From: Desulfuromonas soudanensis
GTDB lineage: Bacteria > Desulfobacterota > Desulfuromonadia > Desulfuromonadales > WTL
Assembly: GCF_001278055.1 (NCBI RefSeq)
Contig: NZ_CP010802.1
Location: 558,001 to 622,000 of the forward strand
Length of the DNA stretch: 64,000 nucleotides
Direction: 5' to 3'
Shown: piece by piece, positions 27,755 to 36,878 of the stretch
Numbering within the stretch: the first letter of the stretch is position 1
Layout: the number at the start of each line of letters is the position of its first letter
Made by a program: the position numbers and the translations under genes
Notes under the pieces: model-generated
What the model was told of the DNA's origin: nothing
Seen by the model: the letters and a program-made list of their open reading frames with translations, nothing else
Database searches by the model: none

Positions 27755-28926
27755 GTACCAAGAGCAAACTGATCAAAATCGGCCTCCCCCTGATCATCAT
27801 CGCCGCCGGGATCGTCGGCATGCGCGTCCTGGTCCTCTCCCGCCCCGTCCCGCAGAAGGAAGTGCGGGAGAATCCCGGAGCCCTGGTCGAGGTCTTCACC
27901 GTCGCCGAAGGGCCGAAGGTCGTCGAGGTCGTCGGCACCGGAACGGTGCAGCCGAGCCGCGAGGTGGCGATCACCCCCCAGGTCAGCGGCGCCGTCGTCT
28001 CCCTCTCTCCCCGCCTGGTCCCCGGCGGTTTCTTCCGCAAGGGGGAGGAGCTGCTGCGCATCGAGGAGATCGACTACCGTCTGGCCGTCGACCGGGCGCG
28101 GGCCGCCCTCGCCAAGGCGGAGGTCGAGCTGGCGACGGTGCAGGGGCAGGGGCGCATCGCCCGCCAGGAGTGGGACCGTCTGGCTCTCGGCGACGGCGAG
28201 GAGCCCAACCCCCTCGTCCTCTACCAGCCTCAGGAAAAAAACGCCCGCGCCGGAGTCGCCTCGGCGCAGGCCGCCCTCTCCCAGGCCGAACTCGATCTGC
28301 AGCGCACCCGCCTCGTCGCCCCCTTCAACGGCCGCATCCGCTCGGAACAGGTCGAGCTCGGCCAGTACCTGCGCGCCGGCAGCGCCGTCGTTCAGTTCGC
28401 CGGCACCGATGCCGCCGAGGTCCTGGTCCCCCTCCCTCTCGAGGAGCTCCCCTGGCTGAAGGTCCCCGGCCCGGGAAGGACGGGGAACGGTTCGCCGGCG
28501 CTCATCCGCGGCGCCGTGGACGGTTCCCGGTGGACAGGAAGGGTGGTGCGCTCTCTCGGCGAGGTCGACGCCCTCGGCCGCATGGCGCGCCTGGTGGTGG
28601 AGGTCGAGGACCCCTACGGACTGCAGTCGGCGGAGGCCGGCCCGGCCCTGGAGGTCGGGATGTTCGTCACCGTCACCCTCCAGGGGAAAGAACTGCCGAA
28701 GGCGCTGGTCATTCCCCGCCGGGCGCTGCGCGACGCCGGCACCGTCTGGGTCGCCGACAGCCAGAACCTGCTGCGCCTGCGCAAGGTCGAGGTGCTGCGC
28801 CTTGAGGAGCAGCAGGCGCTCATCGGCGCCGGCCTCGAAGCCGGAGAGCGCGTCGTCCTCACCCCCCTTGCCGGGGCGGCCGAAGGGATGAAGCTGCGCA
28901 TCGTCGCCGGAAAGGCCCGCTCATGA
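27751..28926 (+). CDS. RND efflux periplasmic adaptor (membrane fusion protein)
   Basis: The 391-residue protein has one N-terminal membrane segment (LIKIGLPLIIIAAGIVGM), then the split lipoyl/barrel-sandwich halves (GTVQPSREVAITPQVSG and RLVAPFNGRI), an alpha-hairpin between them, and a beta-barrel. This is the HlyD/AcrA adaptor layout that bridges pump and outer-membrane channel. ATGA overlaps join it to the genes on both sides. Confidence 0.93.
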   Translation: MSTKSKLIKIGLPLIIIAAGIVGMRVLVLSRPVPQKEVRENPGALVEVFTVAEGPKVVEVVGTGTVQPSREVAITPQVSGAVVSLSPRLVPGGFFRKGEELLRIEEIDYRLAVDRARAALAKAEVELATVQGQGRIARQEWDRLALGDGEEPNPLVLYQPQEKNARAGVASAQAALSQAELDLQRTRLVAPFNGRIRSEQVELGQYLRAGSAVVQFAGTDAAEVLVPLPLEELPWLKVPGPGRTGNGSPALIRGAVDGSRWTGRVVRSLGEVDALGRMARLVVEVEDPYGLQSAEAGPALEVGMFVTVTLQGKELPKALVIPRRALRDAGTVWVADSQNLLRLRKVEVLRLEEQQALIGAGLEAGERVVLTPLAGAAEGMKLRIVAGKARS

Positions 28927-31900
28927 ACGGGGCGGTTCGGTGGATGGCCAAAAACCACGTCGCCGCCAATTTGCTGATGCTGGTGCTGGTCATCGGCGGA
29001 ATCATCAAGGCGCCGGAGATCAAGCAGGAGGTCTTCCCCGAAGTCTCCCTCGACCGCATCCAGGTCAGCGTCGTCTATCCCGGCGCCGGTCCCGAGGAGG
29101 TGGAGGAGGGGATCCTGCTGCAGATCGAGGACGGTCTGACGGGGGTCGACGGCATCAAGGAGATCAAGTCGACGGCCTCCGAGGGGATGGGGACGGTGAC
29201 GGCGGAGATCTATCCTGAAGAAGACGTCGATCAGGTCCTGGCCGACATCAAGAGCGAGGTCGACCGCATCACCACCTTCCCCGGGGACGCGGAAAAACCC
29301 GTCATCGCCAAGCTCCTCAATCGCCGCGAAGTGATCTCGGTGGTGGTCTACGGCGACCTCCCCGAGCGCTCGTTGCGCGAGAGGGCCGAGGCGATCCGCG
29401 ACGATCTCCTCACTTTTCCCGGGATCACCCAGGTCGATCTCGGCGGCGTGCGCCCCTACGAGATCGCCGTGGAGATCCCCGAGGAAAACCTGCGCCGCTA
29501 CGCCCTGACCCTCGACCAGGTCGCCCTCGCCCTGCGCCGCGCCTCCCTCGACCTCCCCGGGGGGACGATCCGCACCGCCGGATCCCAGGTGCTGCTGCGC
29601 ACCAAGGAGCGCCGCTACTTCGGCCCCGAATACGCCGGCATCACCATCCTCGCCGGATCCGACGGCAGCCGCGTCACTCTCGGCGACATCGCCGTGGTCC
29701 GCGACACCTTCGCCGAGACCGATGAATTCGCCACCTTCGACGGCAAGCCTGCAGCCATGGTCCGCGTCTACCGGGTCGGCGAGCAGAAGCCGACGGAGAT
29801 CGCCGCCCTGGTCGGCAAATACGTGGAGAGCCGCCGCGCCGGCCTGCCGCCAGCGGTGCACCTGGCGACCTGGAACGACACCTCCGAACTCTTCCAGAGC
29901 CGCATGGACCTCCTCACCAAGAACGCCTGGCTCGGCCTCTCCCTGGTCCTCATCATCCTCGGCCTCTTTCTCGAAATCCGCCTCGCCCTCTGGGTGATGC
30001 TCGGCATCCCCATCTCCGTCCTCGGCACCCTCCTGTTGATGCCGGCCCTCGGCGTCTCCCTCAACATGATCTCCCTCTTCGCCTTCATCCTCGCCCTGGG
30101 GATCCTCGTCGACGACGCCATCGTCATCGGCGAGAACATCTACGAACACCGCCAGAGGGGGAAACCCTACGCCAAAGCGGCCATCGACGGCGCTCTCGAG
30201 GTGGCGGTGCCGGTGGTCTTCTCCATCCTCACCACGGTGGCGGCCTTTCTCCCCCTCGTCTTCGTCACCGGCATGATGGGGAAATTCATCAGCGTCATTC
30301 CGGTGGTCGTCATCACCCTTTTGCTGATGTCCCTGGTCGAATCCCTCTTCGTTCTCCCCGCCCACCTCGCTCTCGGCCGGCGCATGGAGACCCCCGGCGG
30401 CCTCCTCGGCGCCATCGATGCCAACCGGCGCCGGGTCGGCGACCTTCTCGACCGTTTCATCGCCGGCCCCTACAGGCGCCTCCTCGGGATCAACCTCCGC
30501 CACCGCTACGTCAGTCTCGCCCTCGGCCTCGCCGCCCTCCTCCTCACCCTCGGGGTGGTGCGCGGCGGCCTGATCAAGTTCAACTTCATGCCCGAGGTCG
30601 ACGGCGATCTCATCATCGCCTCGCTGCAGATGCCCCAGGGGACTCCGGCCCAGGATACGGGCGCTCTGGCGCAGCGCATTTCCGATGCGGCCCGCACTGT
30701 CATCGACGGCTACGACAGCAAGCGCCCGGCGGGCGACTCGATTCTGCGCAATCTCTACACCGTCGTCGGCTCGCGCATCGCCGGCGGCGGCCCGGGAGGG
30801 GGCGAAGGTGCCTCCGGTACCCATCTGGCCGACGTCGCCCTGTTTCTCACCAAAAGCGAGCTGCGCGGCGTCCCTTCCGCCGAGATCTCCGCCGCCTGGC
30901 GCCAGGCCGCAGGCGACCTCCCCGGCGCCGAGTCCCTCTCCTTTGCCTCCAATCTGGTGCACATGGGGGCCAATATCGACATCCAGCTCGCCCACGAGGA
31001 CTTCAGGGTCCTCGAGAAGGCTGCCGAGAAGATCCAGCAGGCCCTCGGCGACTACCCCGGGGTCGGCGACATCCAGGACACCTACTCCCGCGGTTCGAAG
31101 GAGATCAAGCTCAACCTCACTGCCGAGGCCCGCACCCTCGGCGTGACCGAAGAGGGACTCGGCCGCCAGGTGCGCGGCGCCTTCTACGGCTCCGAGGCGC
31201 TGCGTCTGCAGCGCGGCCGCAACGAGGTCAAGGTCATGGTGCGCTATCCCGAGGAGGAACGCAGCACCCTCTCGGCCCTCGATCGTCTGCGGATACGCAC
31301 CCCCTCCGGCGGCGAGATCCCCCTTGCCCGGGCCGCCTCGGTCGTCGAGGGGCGCGGCTTTTCCCAGATCCACCGCACCGAGCGCAAGCGGGTGATCAAC
31401 GTCAGCGCCAGCGTCGACAGCAAAACCGCCAACGCCGGCGAGATCCTCGCCGACCTCCGCCTCGGCATCCTCGCCGACCTCGCCCGGGACTTTCCCGGGC
31501 TGACCTTCAACCTCGAGGGGGAGGAAAAGGAGCGCCGCGACTCCATGGGGAGCATGCTCGACGGCTTCAAGCTCGCCCTGGTGGCGATCTTCGCCCTCCT
31601 CGCCATCCCCTTCCGCAGCTACAGCCAGCCGCTCCTCATCATGGCCGCCATCCCCTTCGGCATCATCGGCGCCGTCTTCGGCCACCTGATCATGGGCTTC
31701 AACCTCAGCATCCTCTCCGTCTTCGGCATCGTCGCCCTCTCCGGGGTGGTGGTCAACGACTCCCTCCTCCTCATCGACAAGGCCAACCAGAACCGCCGCG
31801 AGGGGGCCGCGCCCTACCAGGCCCTGATCGATGCCGGGACGCGGCGCTTCCGCCCCATCCTCCTCACCTCATTGACCACCTTCTTCGGCCTGGCGCCGAT

Positions 31901-32096
31901 GATCGTCGAGACGAGCGTCCAGGCCCAGTTCCTCATCCCCATGGCCATCTCCCTCGGCTTCGGCATCCTCTTTGCCACCGGGATCACCCTTCTCCTGATC
32001 CCCGCCCTCTACCTCATCCTCGAGGACCTGCGCGCCCTCGTCGGCTTGCGCCCGAACCACGGCGATCACGGCGAGGAGGCGACGGAGGAGAATTGA
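28923..32096 (+). CDS. RND family inner-membrane efflux permease
   Basis: The 1057-residue protein is a full AcrB-type permease: an N-terminal helix, two large periplasmic loops and two sets of membrane helices. The proton-relay pair lies in LGILVDDAIVIGENI in the first set, and the second set has the matching GVVVNDSLLLID. The periplasmic domain starts with EVFPEVSLDRIQVSVVYPGA. It is the pump of the tetR-led operon. Substrates cannot be read from the sequence; the branch looks closer to uncharacterised RND pumps than to AcrB itself. Confidence 0.93.
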   Translation: MNGAVRWMAKNHVAANLLMLVLVIGGIIKAPEIKQEVFPEVSLDRIQVSVVYPGAGPEEVEEGILLQIEDGLTGVDGIKEIKSTASEGMGTVTAEIYPEEDVDQVLADIKSEVDRITTFPGDAEKPVIAKLLNRREVISVVVYGDLPERSLRERAEAIRDDLLTFPGITQVDLGGVRPYEIAVEIPEENLRRYALTLDQVALALRRASLDLPGGTIRTAGSQVLLRTKERRYFGPEYAGITILAGSDGSRVTLGDIAVVRDTFAETDEFATFDGKPAAMVRVYRVGEQKPTEIAALVGKYVESRRAGLPPAVHLATWNDTSELFQSRMDLLTKNAWLGLSLVLIILGLFLEIRLALWVMLGIPISVLGTLLLMPALGVSLNMISLFAFILALGILVDDAIVIGENIYEHRQRGKPYAKAAIDGALEVAVPVVFSILTTVAAFLPLVFVTGMMGKFISVIPVVVITLLLMSLVESLFVLPAHLALGRRMETPGGLLGAIDANRRRVGDLLDRFIAGPYRRLLGINLRHRYVSLALGLAALLLTLGVVRGGLIKFNFMPEVDGDLIIASLQMPQGTPAQDTGALAQRISDAARTVIDGYDSKRPAGDSILRNLYTVVGSRIAGGGPGGGEGASGTHLADVALFLTKSELRGVPSAEISAAWRQAAGDLPGAESLSFASNLVHMGANIDIQLAHEDFRVLEKAAEKIQQALGDYPGVGDIQDTYSRGSKEIKLNLTAEARTLGVTEEGLGRQVRGAFYGSEALRLQRGRNEVKVMVRYPEEERSTLSALDRLRIRTPSGGEIPLARAASVVEGRGFSQIHRTERKRVINVSASVDSKTANAGEILADLRLGILADLARDFPGLTFNLEGEEKERRDSMGSMLDGFKLALVAIFALLAIPFRSYSQPLLIMAAIPFGIIGAVFGHLIMGFNLSILSVFGIVALSGVVVNDSLLLIDKANQNRREGAAPYQALIDAGTRRFRPILLTSLTTFFGLAPMIVETSVQAQFLIPMAISLGFGILFATGITLLLIPALYLILEDLRALVGLRPNHGDHGEEATEEN

Positions 32097-32277
32097 GGGG
32101 TTCTTAGCCTGCAGCACTCTGTCCCTGCTCATCGGGCCGCCCGCGGAATCTTCCGTTGGGCGGCCCGGTTTGTTTCAGGGGATGGTTGCTGACGAAAAAT
32201 TCATATTTATTTCGATATCTGCAGCGATATGCGTATACTTATTGAACTTATTGAACTTCAAGATACGAGGAGAAGCC

Positions 32278-32595
32278 ATGACTGCAAACGACTATAAGAT
32301 TGCGCGAGAACTTAAGGAGATGTTGGCTTCCCAGACCAATTTGCTCGACTTTCGTGTTTTCGGTTCCCGAGCCCGTGGTGATGCGGACACAGAATCTGAT
32401 ATGGATGTCTTTGTTGAGGTGGAATCGCTGACCCCGGAGGTCAAGGAGAAGATTCACGAAACGACATGGGCAGTCGGTTTCAAGAATTTCATGGTTATCT
32501 CTCCACTCATCGTTTCTCGTTTTGAACTCGAACAGACCGCCTTGCGTTCATCATCGATCATTCGGAGCATTACCCGTGAAGGGGTGACCGTATGA
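32278..32595 (+). CDS. MNT-type nucleotidyltransferase (antitoxin of a HEPN/MNT pair)
   Basis: The 105-residue protein has the minimal nucleotidyltransferase signature FGSRARGDADTESDMDVFVE, with the GS and DxD residues intact. In type VII toxin-antitoxin systems such proteins neutralise the partner HEPN toxin, often by adding AMP to it. ATG 32278 follows ACGAGGAGAAG; an earlier in-frame start at 32170 lacks a good ribosome site. The gene overlaps the HEPN gene by four bases. The local base composition is less GC-rich than the preceding operon. Confidence 0.88.
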   Translation: MTANDYKIARELKEMLASQTNLLDFRVFGSRARGDADTESDMDVFVEVESLTPEVKEKIHETTWAVGFKNFMVISPLIVSRFELEQTALRSSSIIRSITREGVTV

Positions 32596-32993
32596 CCGAT
32601 AAGGAGACTTTGCTGGCGTACCGTTTGCGGGAAGCAAAAGAGACGTTGTCCGATGTTAAAACGCTGCTGGATAGTCACGGCACGACCCGTACTGTTATCA
32701 ACCGTTCTTATTATTCAATATTTTATGCCGTCCTTGCCCTCTTCATCAAGGAGGGGACCGATATCCGTTCCTCCAAGCATGCAGGGGTGATCGGGATGTT
32801 CGATAAGGAATTTGTTCATACGGGGAAGGTCGCAGTTGAGTATTCCCGGATATTGCACCGCTTATTTGATGCTCGCCAGGAATCGGACTACAAGGAATTC
32901 GTACAGTATACTGAAGAGGAGGCGCGGAAGTTCTTCGTTATGGCTGAAGCCTTTATTGCCGAGGTTGAACGGATAGTATCCTCGGCGGACTGA
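32592..32993 (+). CDS. HEPN-domain protein (toxin of a HEPN/MNT pair)
   Basis: The 133-residue, mostly helical protein has the HEPN core NRSYYSIFYAVLAL (about residues 37-50) followed by RSSKHAG, the usual layout of the PF05168 branch that pairs with MNT proteins. HEPN toxins of this kind are RNases or rely on modification by the partner. The strict R-x4-6-H motif is not clear, so RNase activity is uncertain. It is coupled by ATGA overlap to the MNT gene upstream. Confidence 0.85.
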   Translation: MTDKETLLAYRLREAKETLSDVKTLLDSHGTTRTVINRSYYSIFYAVLALFIKEGTDIRSSKHAGVIGMFDKEFVHTGKVAVEYSRILHRLFDARQESDYKEFVQYTEEEARKFFVMAEAFIAEVERIVSSAD

Positions 32994-33071
32994 CTTTCCG
33001 ATGGTACACTCTCGGTACACTCCGCAAAAAATAACCCGGACGTTGTTGATTGGTCGGTTGAGTGCAATCAG

Positions 33072-33121
33072 AGGGGTCAAGTCTCCAAATCTCAAATTTG
33101 AGATTTGGAGACTTGACCCCT
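33072..33121. repeat. Perfect 50-base palindrome of the GGGGTCAAGTCTCC type
   Basis: The left arm AGGGGTCAAGTCTCCAAAT... and the right arm ...ATTTGGAGACTTGACCCCT are exact reverse complements over 25 bases each with no loop. Such sequences occur as REP-like elements in many bacteria. It lies in a spacer after the HEPN gene and could extrude a cruciform or end transcription. Confidence 0.9.
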
Positions 33122-33167
33122 GAAGATTTTACTGAATATGGCGGGGTGGCAATTGCTAAATTTTTAA

Positions 33168-33222
33168 ATGTAGGAGCGCCTTTAGGCGCGATTGATCGCG
33201 GCTGAAGCCGCTCCTACAGAGA
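33168..33222. repeat. REP-like hairpin TGTAGGAGCG...CGCTCCTACA
   Basis: TGTAGGAGCG at the left pairs with CGCTCCTACA at the right, and an inner GCGCGATTGATCGCGG forms a second hairpin. This is a widespread dispersed palindromic unit in proteobacteria. It has no coding content. Confidence 0.8.
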
Positions 33223-33231
33223 TGGGGACAT

Positions 33232-33428
33232 TGTCGAATAGTTGATTATTTCGGCCCTGAGTTGACTAATCAACAACGTCCCTCCAACTTCCTTGAATAA
33301 CAGCTACCCCCTCCTTTGTTAAGGAGGGGGTCGGGGGGTGGTTGCCGGTCATCACACCTGACCACCCCCAGCCCCTCCTGAACCAGGAGGGGGGCTAAAT
33401 CGGGCAAGAGAGGGACAAGAGATGGGGA
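33232..33428. repeat. Long direct repeat, left copy, flanking the Sel1 gene
   Basis: About 190 bases starting GTCGAATAGTTGATTA and ending with GAGATGGGGACA are repeated with few changes at 35658-35850. Each copy contains GTTGACTAATCAAC, the CCCCTCCTTTGTTAAGGAGGGG hairpin and its partner CCCCTCCTGAACCAGGAGGGG. The remainder of 33429-33573 shows no gene. Confidence 0.85.
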
Positions 33429-33573
33429 CATTCAATAGATGACCGATCACCTTCACCGCGGCATTGGTCTATTTCGTGTCGCACCGTCTTTGGCGGGCTG
33501 GGAAAAAATCCTGCAAAGGATCATCGGCTGTCGGTGCAGGTTCACCGTATGAGCTTCAAAAATATATCCCCTT

Positions 33574-35484
33574 TTAGCGCATATTTGCGAGAGCCGTCGC
33601 CGCTTCGGCTGAGTTCTGAGCTGCCGCCTTCTCCAGCCAGAATCGCGCCTGCTTCAAATCCTTACGGTTGAACTCAGTGCGTTGCAGGTATGAATGGCCC
33701 AAGGAATATTGTGCACTGGCTAAGCCTGCTTCCGCGGAACGACGCAATAAGGCATTAGCATCGGATTTTTTCAGATAGCTAAACTGGCGGACCATCCCGC
33801 CGCCTGCGTCCATCCCACTCAAGGTCAATATCGCTGCCCAGTATTGGGCAAAGGCATTGCCGGCATTGGAGGCCTCCATCAGCAGTGTCCAACCGGAAAG
33901 GTCATCCTGCGTCGTGCCGATACCGGCTATTCGGGACAGACCCAGCGCGCCCCTTGCGCGCACCAAGCCCTGCTCGGCGGCTTTTGTAATCCAATCGATT
34001 TTCTGAAAGGCATCTTTGTCGATGCCGACGCCAGTATCGTAGGAAACGCCAATCAAATATTGCGATACCATGTCGCCGGCTTGCGCGGCCGCGAGAATAT
34101 CTGCCCGGCGCTCAGCCATGCGCACCTTTTCCATCATGCCCTGCCCGGTCATAATCGAAAAATCCTGATCGGCAAGGCCCCAATTTGCGCTGGCGGCCGC
34201 TGTGGAGGCTGGCTGTGCGGACGGCTTGATTTTGCCCTTCTCCTGATCTTCGGTGGTCACCGACCAGTCGTAACTGATATAGGTGGTGGTGTTATGGCTT
34301 CCGTACTCTCCTTCAGCAACAAGGACGGTCTGGTCGCCCGGTTGCGGCAAAATGAACTTCTTCTGCAGAAAATTGAGCTGGCCGACAACTGAAAGCATCA
34401 AGCCGAGGTCTTCGAGGTAGTAGTCGTCGATTACGGATGAATTGACCCGGTTGTCGTAATGGCTGGTATAACTGTTTTGGCAGCGTATGTTCCAGGCATC
34501 CCCCTTCAACCTGGGATGCAATGTACTCGCTGGCACCTTGTTCATTATTTCACAGGAGGAGCTGACCGTAGAATCGAACCTGCGATCTGGCAAATAGGCA
34601 GACTGATAACGCACCGACAGCCTGTTCCCGATCTGCAGCGGGAACAGGCTCCCATTCAACTCGTCGAGACTTTTGATAAAGGAGGCTGCCTTGCCCTCTG
34701 CGGTGCTGCCGAGACTTATGGCTCCACCGAGTAAATAGTTTTCTGTAACGCTGGTATTGCCATCCAAAGAAATGCGACTCTTATGCATTGAGCCTTTGTC
34801 ACCCAGGGAAGTACCCTCTATGGCAACGTTTTGTCTCTTCGGTCCAGGTTTGGGCAGTTTTGAACTCTTGGCACCGGTGTATACCGATTGAACGCTGGTC
34901 TGGTAGTTGATTCTGTATGCCTGTGGTTGCGGTAAATTGCGATAAAACGCCGACGCCTCGATGGTCTGCCAGATGTCTTCGCTCACCGCAAAGGGCAATT
35001 GCGGCCGAGTCGGAGCGATGTCGGCGCCCCCCTTCTTTGCCGCCCCTGCTGTCTGGGACTCCGACTGGGCAGGTGTCTTGGATTTACCTTGCTCCTGATT
35101 TTCAATGCGCACCAGCAGTTCCAGAACTTCCTGGTAAGATGATCCCTTGGTCCCGTATTTGCTGAAATATTTATCTAAAACATCCTTGGCTTTATCTGTT
35201 TTTTCCAGCCCAGCCAAGGCCGTTGCATAACCCAAGGCGAAATTCTCGGGCAGCGCGATGCCCAGTTTCTGTGCCTTAGCCAAATAATCGGCGGCCTCAT
35301 TGTAGGACTTGGCTTTCAATGCAGACTGGGCATGAAGCATGAGCCGGTCCAGTTCTACCGCCGGCGGCAGCGCCAGAGCCATTGCGACAGACAAGATCAT
35401 AGTCAGCGCGGTCAGGAGACTCACCACAGATTTCTTCCCCACGACGGGAGATGCTTGCTCAGCGTTCTTCTTTTTTGTCGCCAT
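33574..35484 (-). CDS. Exported or membrane-anchored Sel1-repeat protein of unknown role
   Basis: The 636-residue protein has a basic N-terminus with one hydrophobic segment (SVVSLLTALTMILSVAMALA), a TPR-like part (about 45-125), a central region of about 270 residues rich in Ser, Gly, Tyr and beta-type sequence, and C-terminal Sel1-like repeats (AAQAGDMVSQYLIGVSYDTGVGI, AAEQGLVRARGALGLS, SAEAGLASAQYSLGHSY). Sel1 repeats usually mediate protein contacts in the envelope. ATG 35484 follows AAAGGAGAG. It is flanked by long direct repeats and has lower GC than the core, suggesting acquisition as a unit. Confidence 0.75.
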   Translation of the reverse strand: MATKKKNAEQASPVVGKKSVVSLLTALTMILSVAMALALPPAVELDRLMLHAQSALKAKSYNEAADYLAKAQKLGIALPENFALGYATALAGLEKTDKAKDVLDKYFSKYGTKGSSYQEVLELLVRIENQEQGKSKTPAQSESQTAGAAKKGGADIAPTRPQLPFAVSEDIWQTIEASAFYRNLPQPQAYRINYQTSVQSVYTGAKSSKLPKPGPKRQNVAIEGTSLGDKGSMHKSRISLDGNTSVTENYLLGGAISLGSTAEGKAASFIKSLDELNGSLFPLQIGNRLSVRYQSAYLPDRRFDSTVSSSCEIMNKVPASTLHPRLKGDAWNIRCQNSYTSHYDNRVNSSVIDDYYLEDLGLMLSVVGQLNFLQKKFILPQPGDQTVLVAEGEYGSHNTTTYISYDWSVTTEDQEKGKIKPSAQPASTAAASANWGLADQDFSIMTGQGMMEKVRMAERRADILAAAQAGDMVSQYLIGVSYDTGVGIDKDAFQKIDWITKAAEQGLVRARGALGLSRIAGIGTTQDDLSGWTLLMEASNAGNAFAQYWAAILTLSGMDAGGGMVRQFSYLKKSDANALLRRSAEAGLASAQYSLGHSYLQRTEFNRKDLKQARFWLEKAAAQNSAEAATALANMR

Positions 35485-35657
35485 ATACGACTCTCCTTTG
35501 ACTGTCACGGCTATATAAATCAAACTGTCAACATTGGATAGAGAGATACGCTCTAATTCTGGAAACAGCAAGAGAATAAACGCTCCATTTTACGCTCCTC
35601 AACCTCGAGATATTGGGCATTGTTGCTTGATTGCTTTACGCTCCCAGTTAAGGACAG

Positions 35658-35850
35658 GTGGAGGTTGTTGAATAGTTGATTAACTCGGCCCTTAGTTGAC
35701 TAATCAACAGCGTCCCTCCAACTCCCCTGAATAACAGCTCCCCCTCCTTTGTTAAGGAGGGGGTCGGGGGGTGGTTGCCGGTCATCACGCCTGACCACCC
35801 CCAGCCCCTCCTGAACCAGGAGGGGGGCCAAATCGGAGAAGAGATGGGGG
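35658..35850. repeat. Long direct repeat, right copy, flanking the Sel1 gene
   Basis: This matches the 33232-33428 copy in order and content: GTTGAATAGTTGATTA, TTGACTAATCAAC, GTCCCTCCAACT, both G/C-rich hairpins, and AGAGATGGGG at the end. The sequence from 35572 to 35657 is the leader of the Sel1 gene and holds nothing else recognised. Confidence 0.85.
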
Positions 35851-35930
35851 CGATATAAAATAACTGGAAATGAAAATGTCCGCATTCAAGGCCTGACCGT
35901 TCTCAGGCCCTCAAAACAGGAGGTATCAGG

Positions 35931-36413
35931 GTGGATTTCATCGACAAAGCAATTGAAAAACAGAGAATCAGGCTGGGTGCCGGGAAAGCGAAACAAAAAA
36001 TCGCAACAGAGGAGGCCGAAAAGCTGGACCAGGAAATCCGTGAGAAGGTGGATCAATTTATTGGCAAAATAGTTTTTCCTGTCGTTAGCAGTGCAAAAAG
36101 AAGATTCGAACAAAAAGGATTTAAGACAGAAGTGGATATTGAAAAATCCATGTCTTTGAATTCAGAAAAAAATTATTACAAGGGGATTAAATTACAGTTG
36201 GACAAGGGACTGGATAGAAGATCCGGGATTCCCATGGTGATCGGTCCAACATTGTATTTTTCAGCTTCACCTCCTTATAGCACCACGGTCGCAATTGTCG
36301 CTTATGGAGCAGACAACAGCCCCATCTTCTCCGAACGGTTCGAGATAACCGAAATGACGGAAGAACTTGTTCTTGACTACATAAGAATGTTTGTCGAAGA
36401 AGTTATTAAATGA
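35931..36413 (+). CDS. Hypothetical protein, 160 residues
   Basis: The frame starts with GTG at 35931 behind a clear ACAGGAGGT ribosome site. The first 45 residues are highly charged and helical (KQRIRLGAGKAKQKIATEEAEKLDQEIREKVDQF). The second half looks like an alpha-beta fold with hydrophobic strands (TVAIVAYGADNSPIFSERFEI). There is no signal peptide or membrane segment. I do not recognise the family. It lies between the right long repeat and a third, partial repeat copy, so it may belong to the same mobile unit as the Sel1 gene. Confidence 0.6.
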   Translation: MDFIDKAIEKQRIRLGAGKAKQKIATEEAEKLDQEIREKVDQFIGKIVFPVVSSAKRRFEQKGFKTEVDIEKSMSLNSEKNYYKGIKLQLDKGLDRRSGIPMVIGPTLYFSASPPYSTTVAIVAYGADNSPIFSERFEITEMTEELVLDYIRMFVEEVIK

Positions 36414-36872
36414 AAACGGACAGGGGATACGAAAGCATTGTTGAACAGTTGATTAGTTTGGCGTTTAGTTGACGTATCAATAATATCCTCTCCAGACCTC
36501 AGGCAGCGCGGACGGCTCAGCGCTGCATCAAGAGCGCTGGGCGTCTGTTGTTTCCGTAGAGTTCGCAACGACGAATACACGGCGGCAAAGATAGAACGAT
36601 GTCTGGCGATCGTCACCCAATATAACAGTCGTTCAGATCAACGGGAAGTTGGAACTGTTGCAGAAGGTGGGTTTGCTTGTGGTGCCGGGCATAATTTTAA
36701 TGGAACAAAACAACAACATTCCTGTTCCCGGCTCGAATATGAAGTTATTTCGACACTCTTGTTATTCAGCCGAAAGGGTGATAAATTTTTTGGAATGTTA
36801 TTTCCTACCCAAAAACTGTCAGGAAAATAGTCTGGTCAAAAAAGAATCGGGAATGAGCACTTACCAGGAGGA
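36414..36872. other. Spacer with a partial third copy of the long repeat
   Basis: At about 36435-36490 the sequence GTTGAACAGTTGATTAG...TAGTTGACGTATCAA matches the first third of the long direct repeats at 33232 and 35658. The remaining bases carry only short open frames without good ribosome sites; a 75-codon frame at 36649 is not supported. Confidence 0.5.
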
Positions 36873-36878
36873 TTGAGA

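Noticed and set aside
28614-31685. 1023-codon open frame on the minus strand
   Set aside because: It is antisense to the RND permease, with Asp/Glu/Gly-rich nonsense sequence and no family features.
36649-36876. 75-codon open frame before the repeat lipoprotein
   Set aside because: It lacks a ribosome site and family features, and its end overlaps the ribosome site of the lipoprotein gene.
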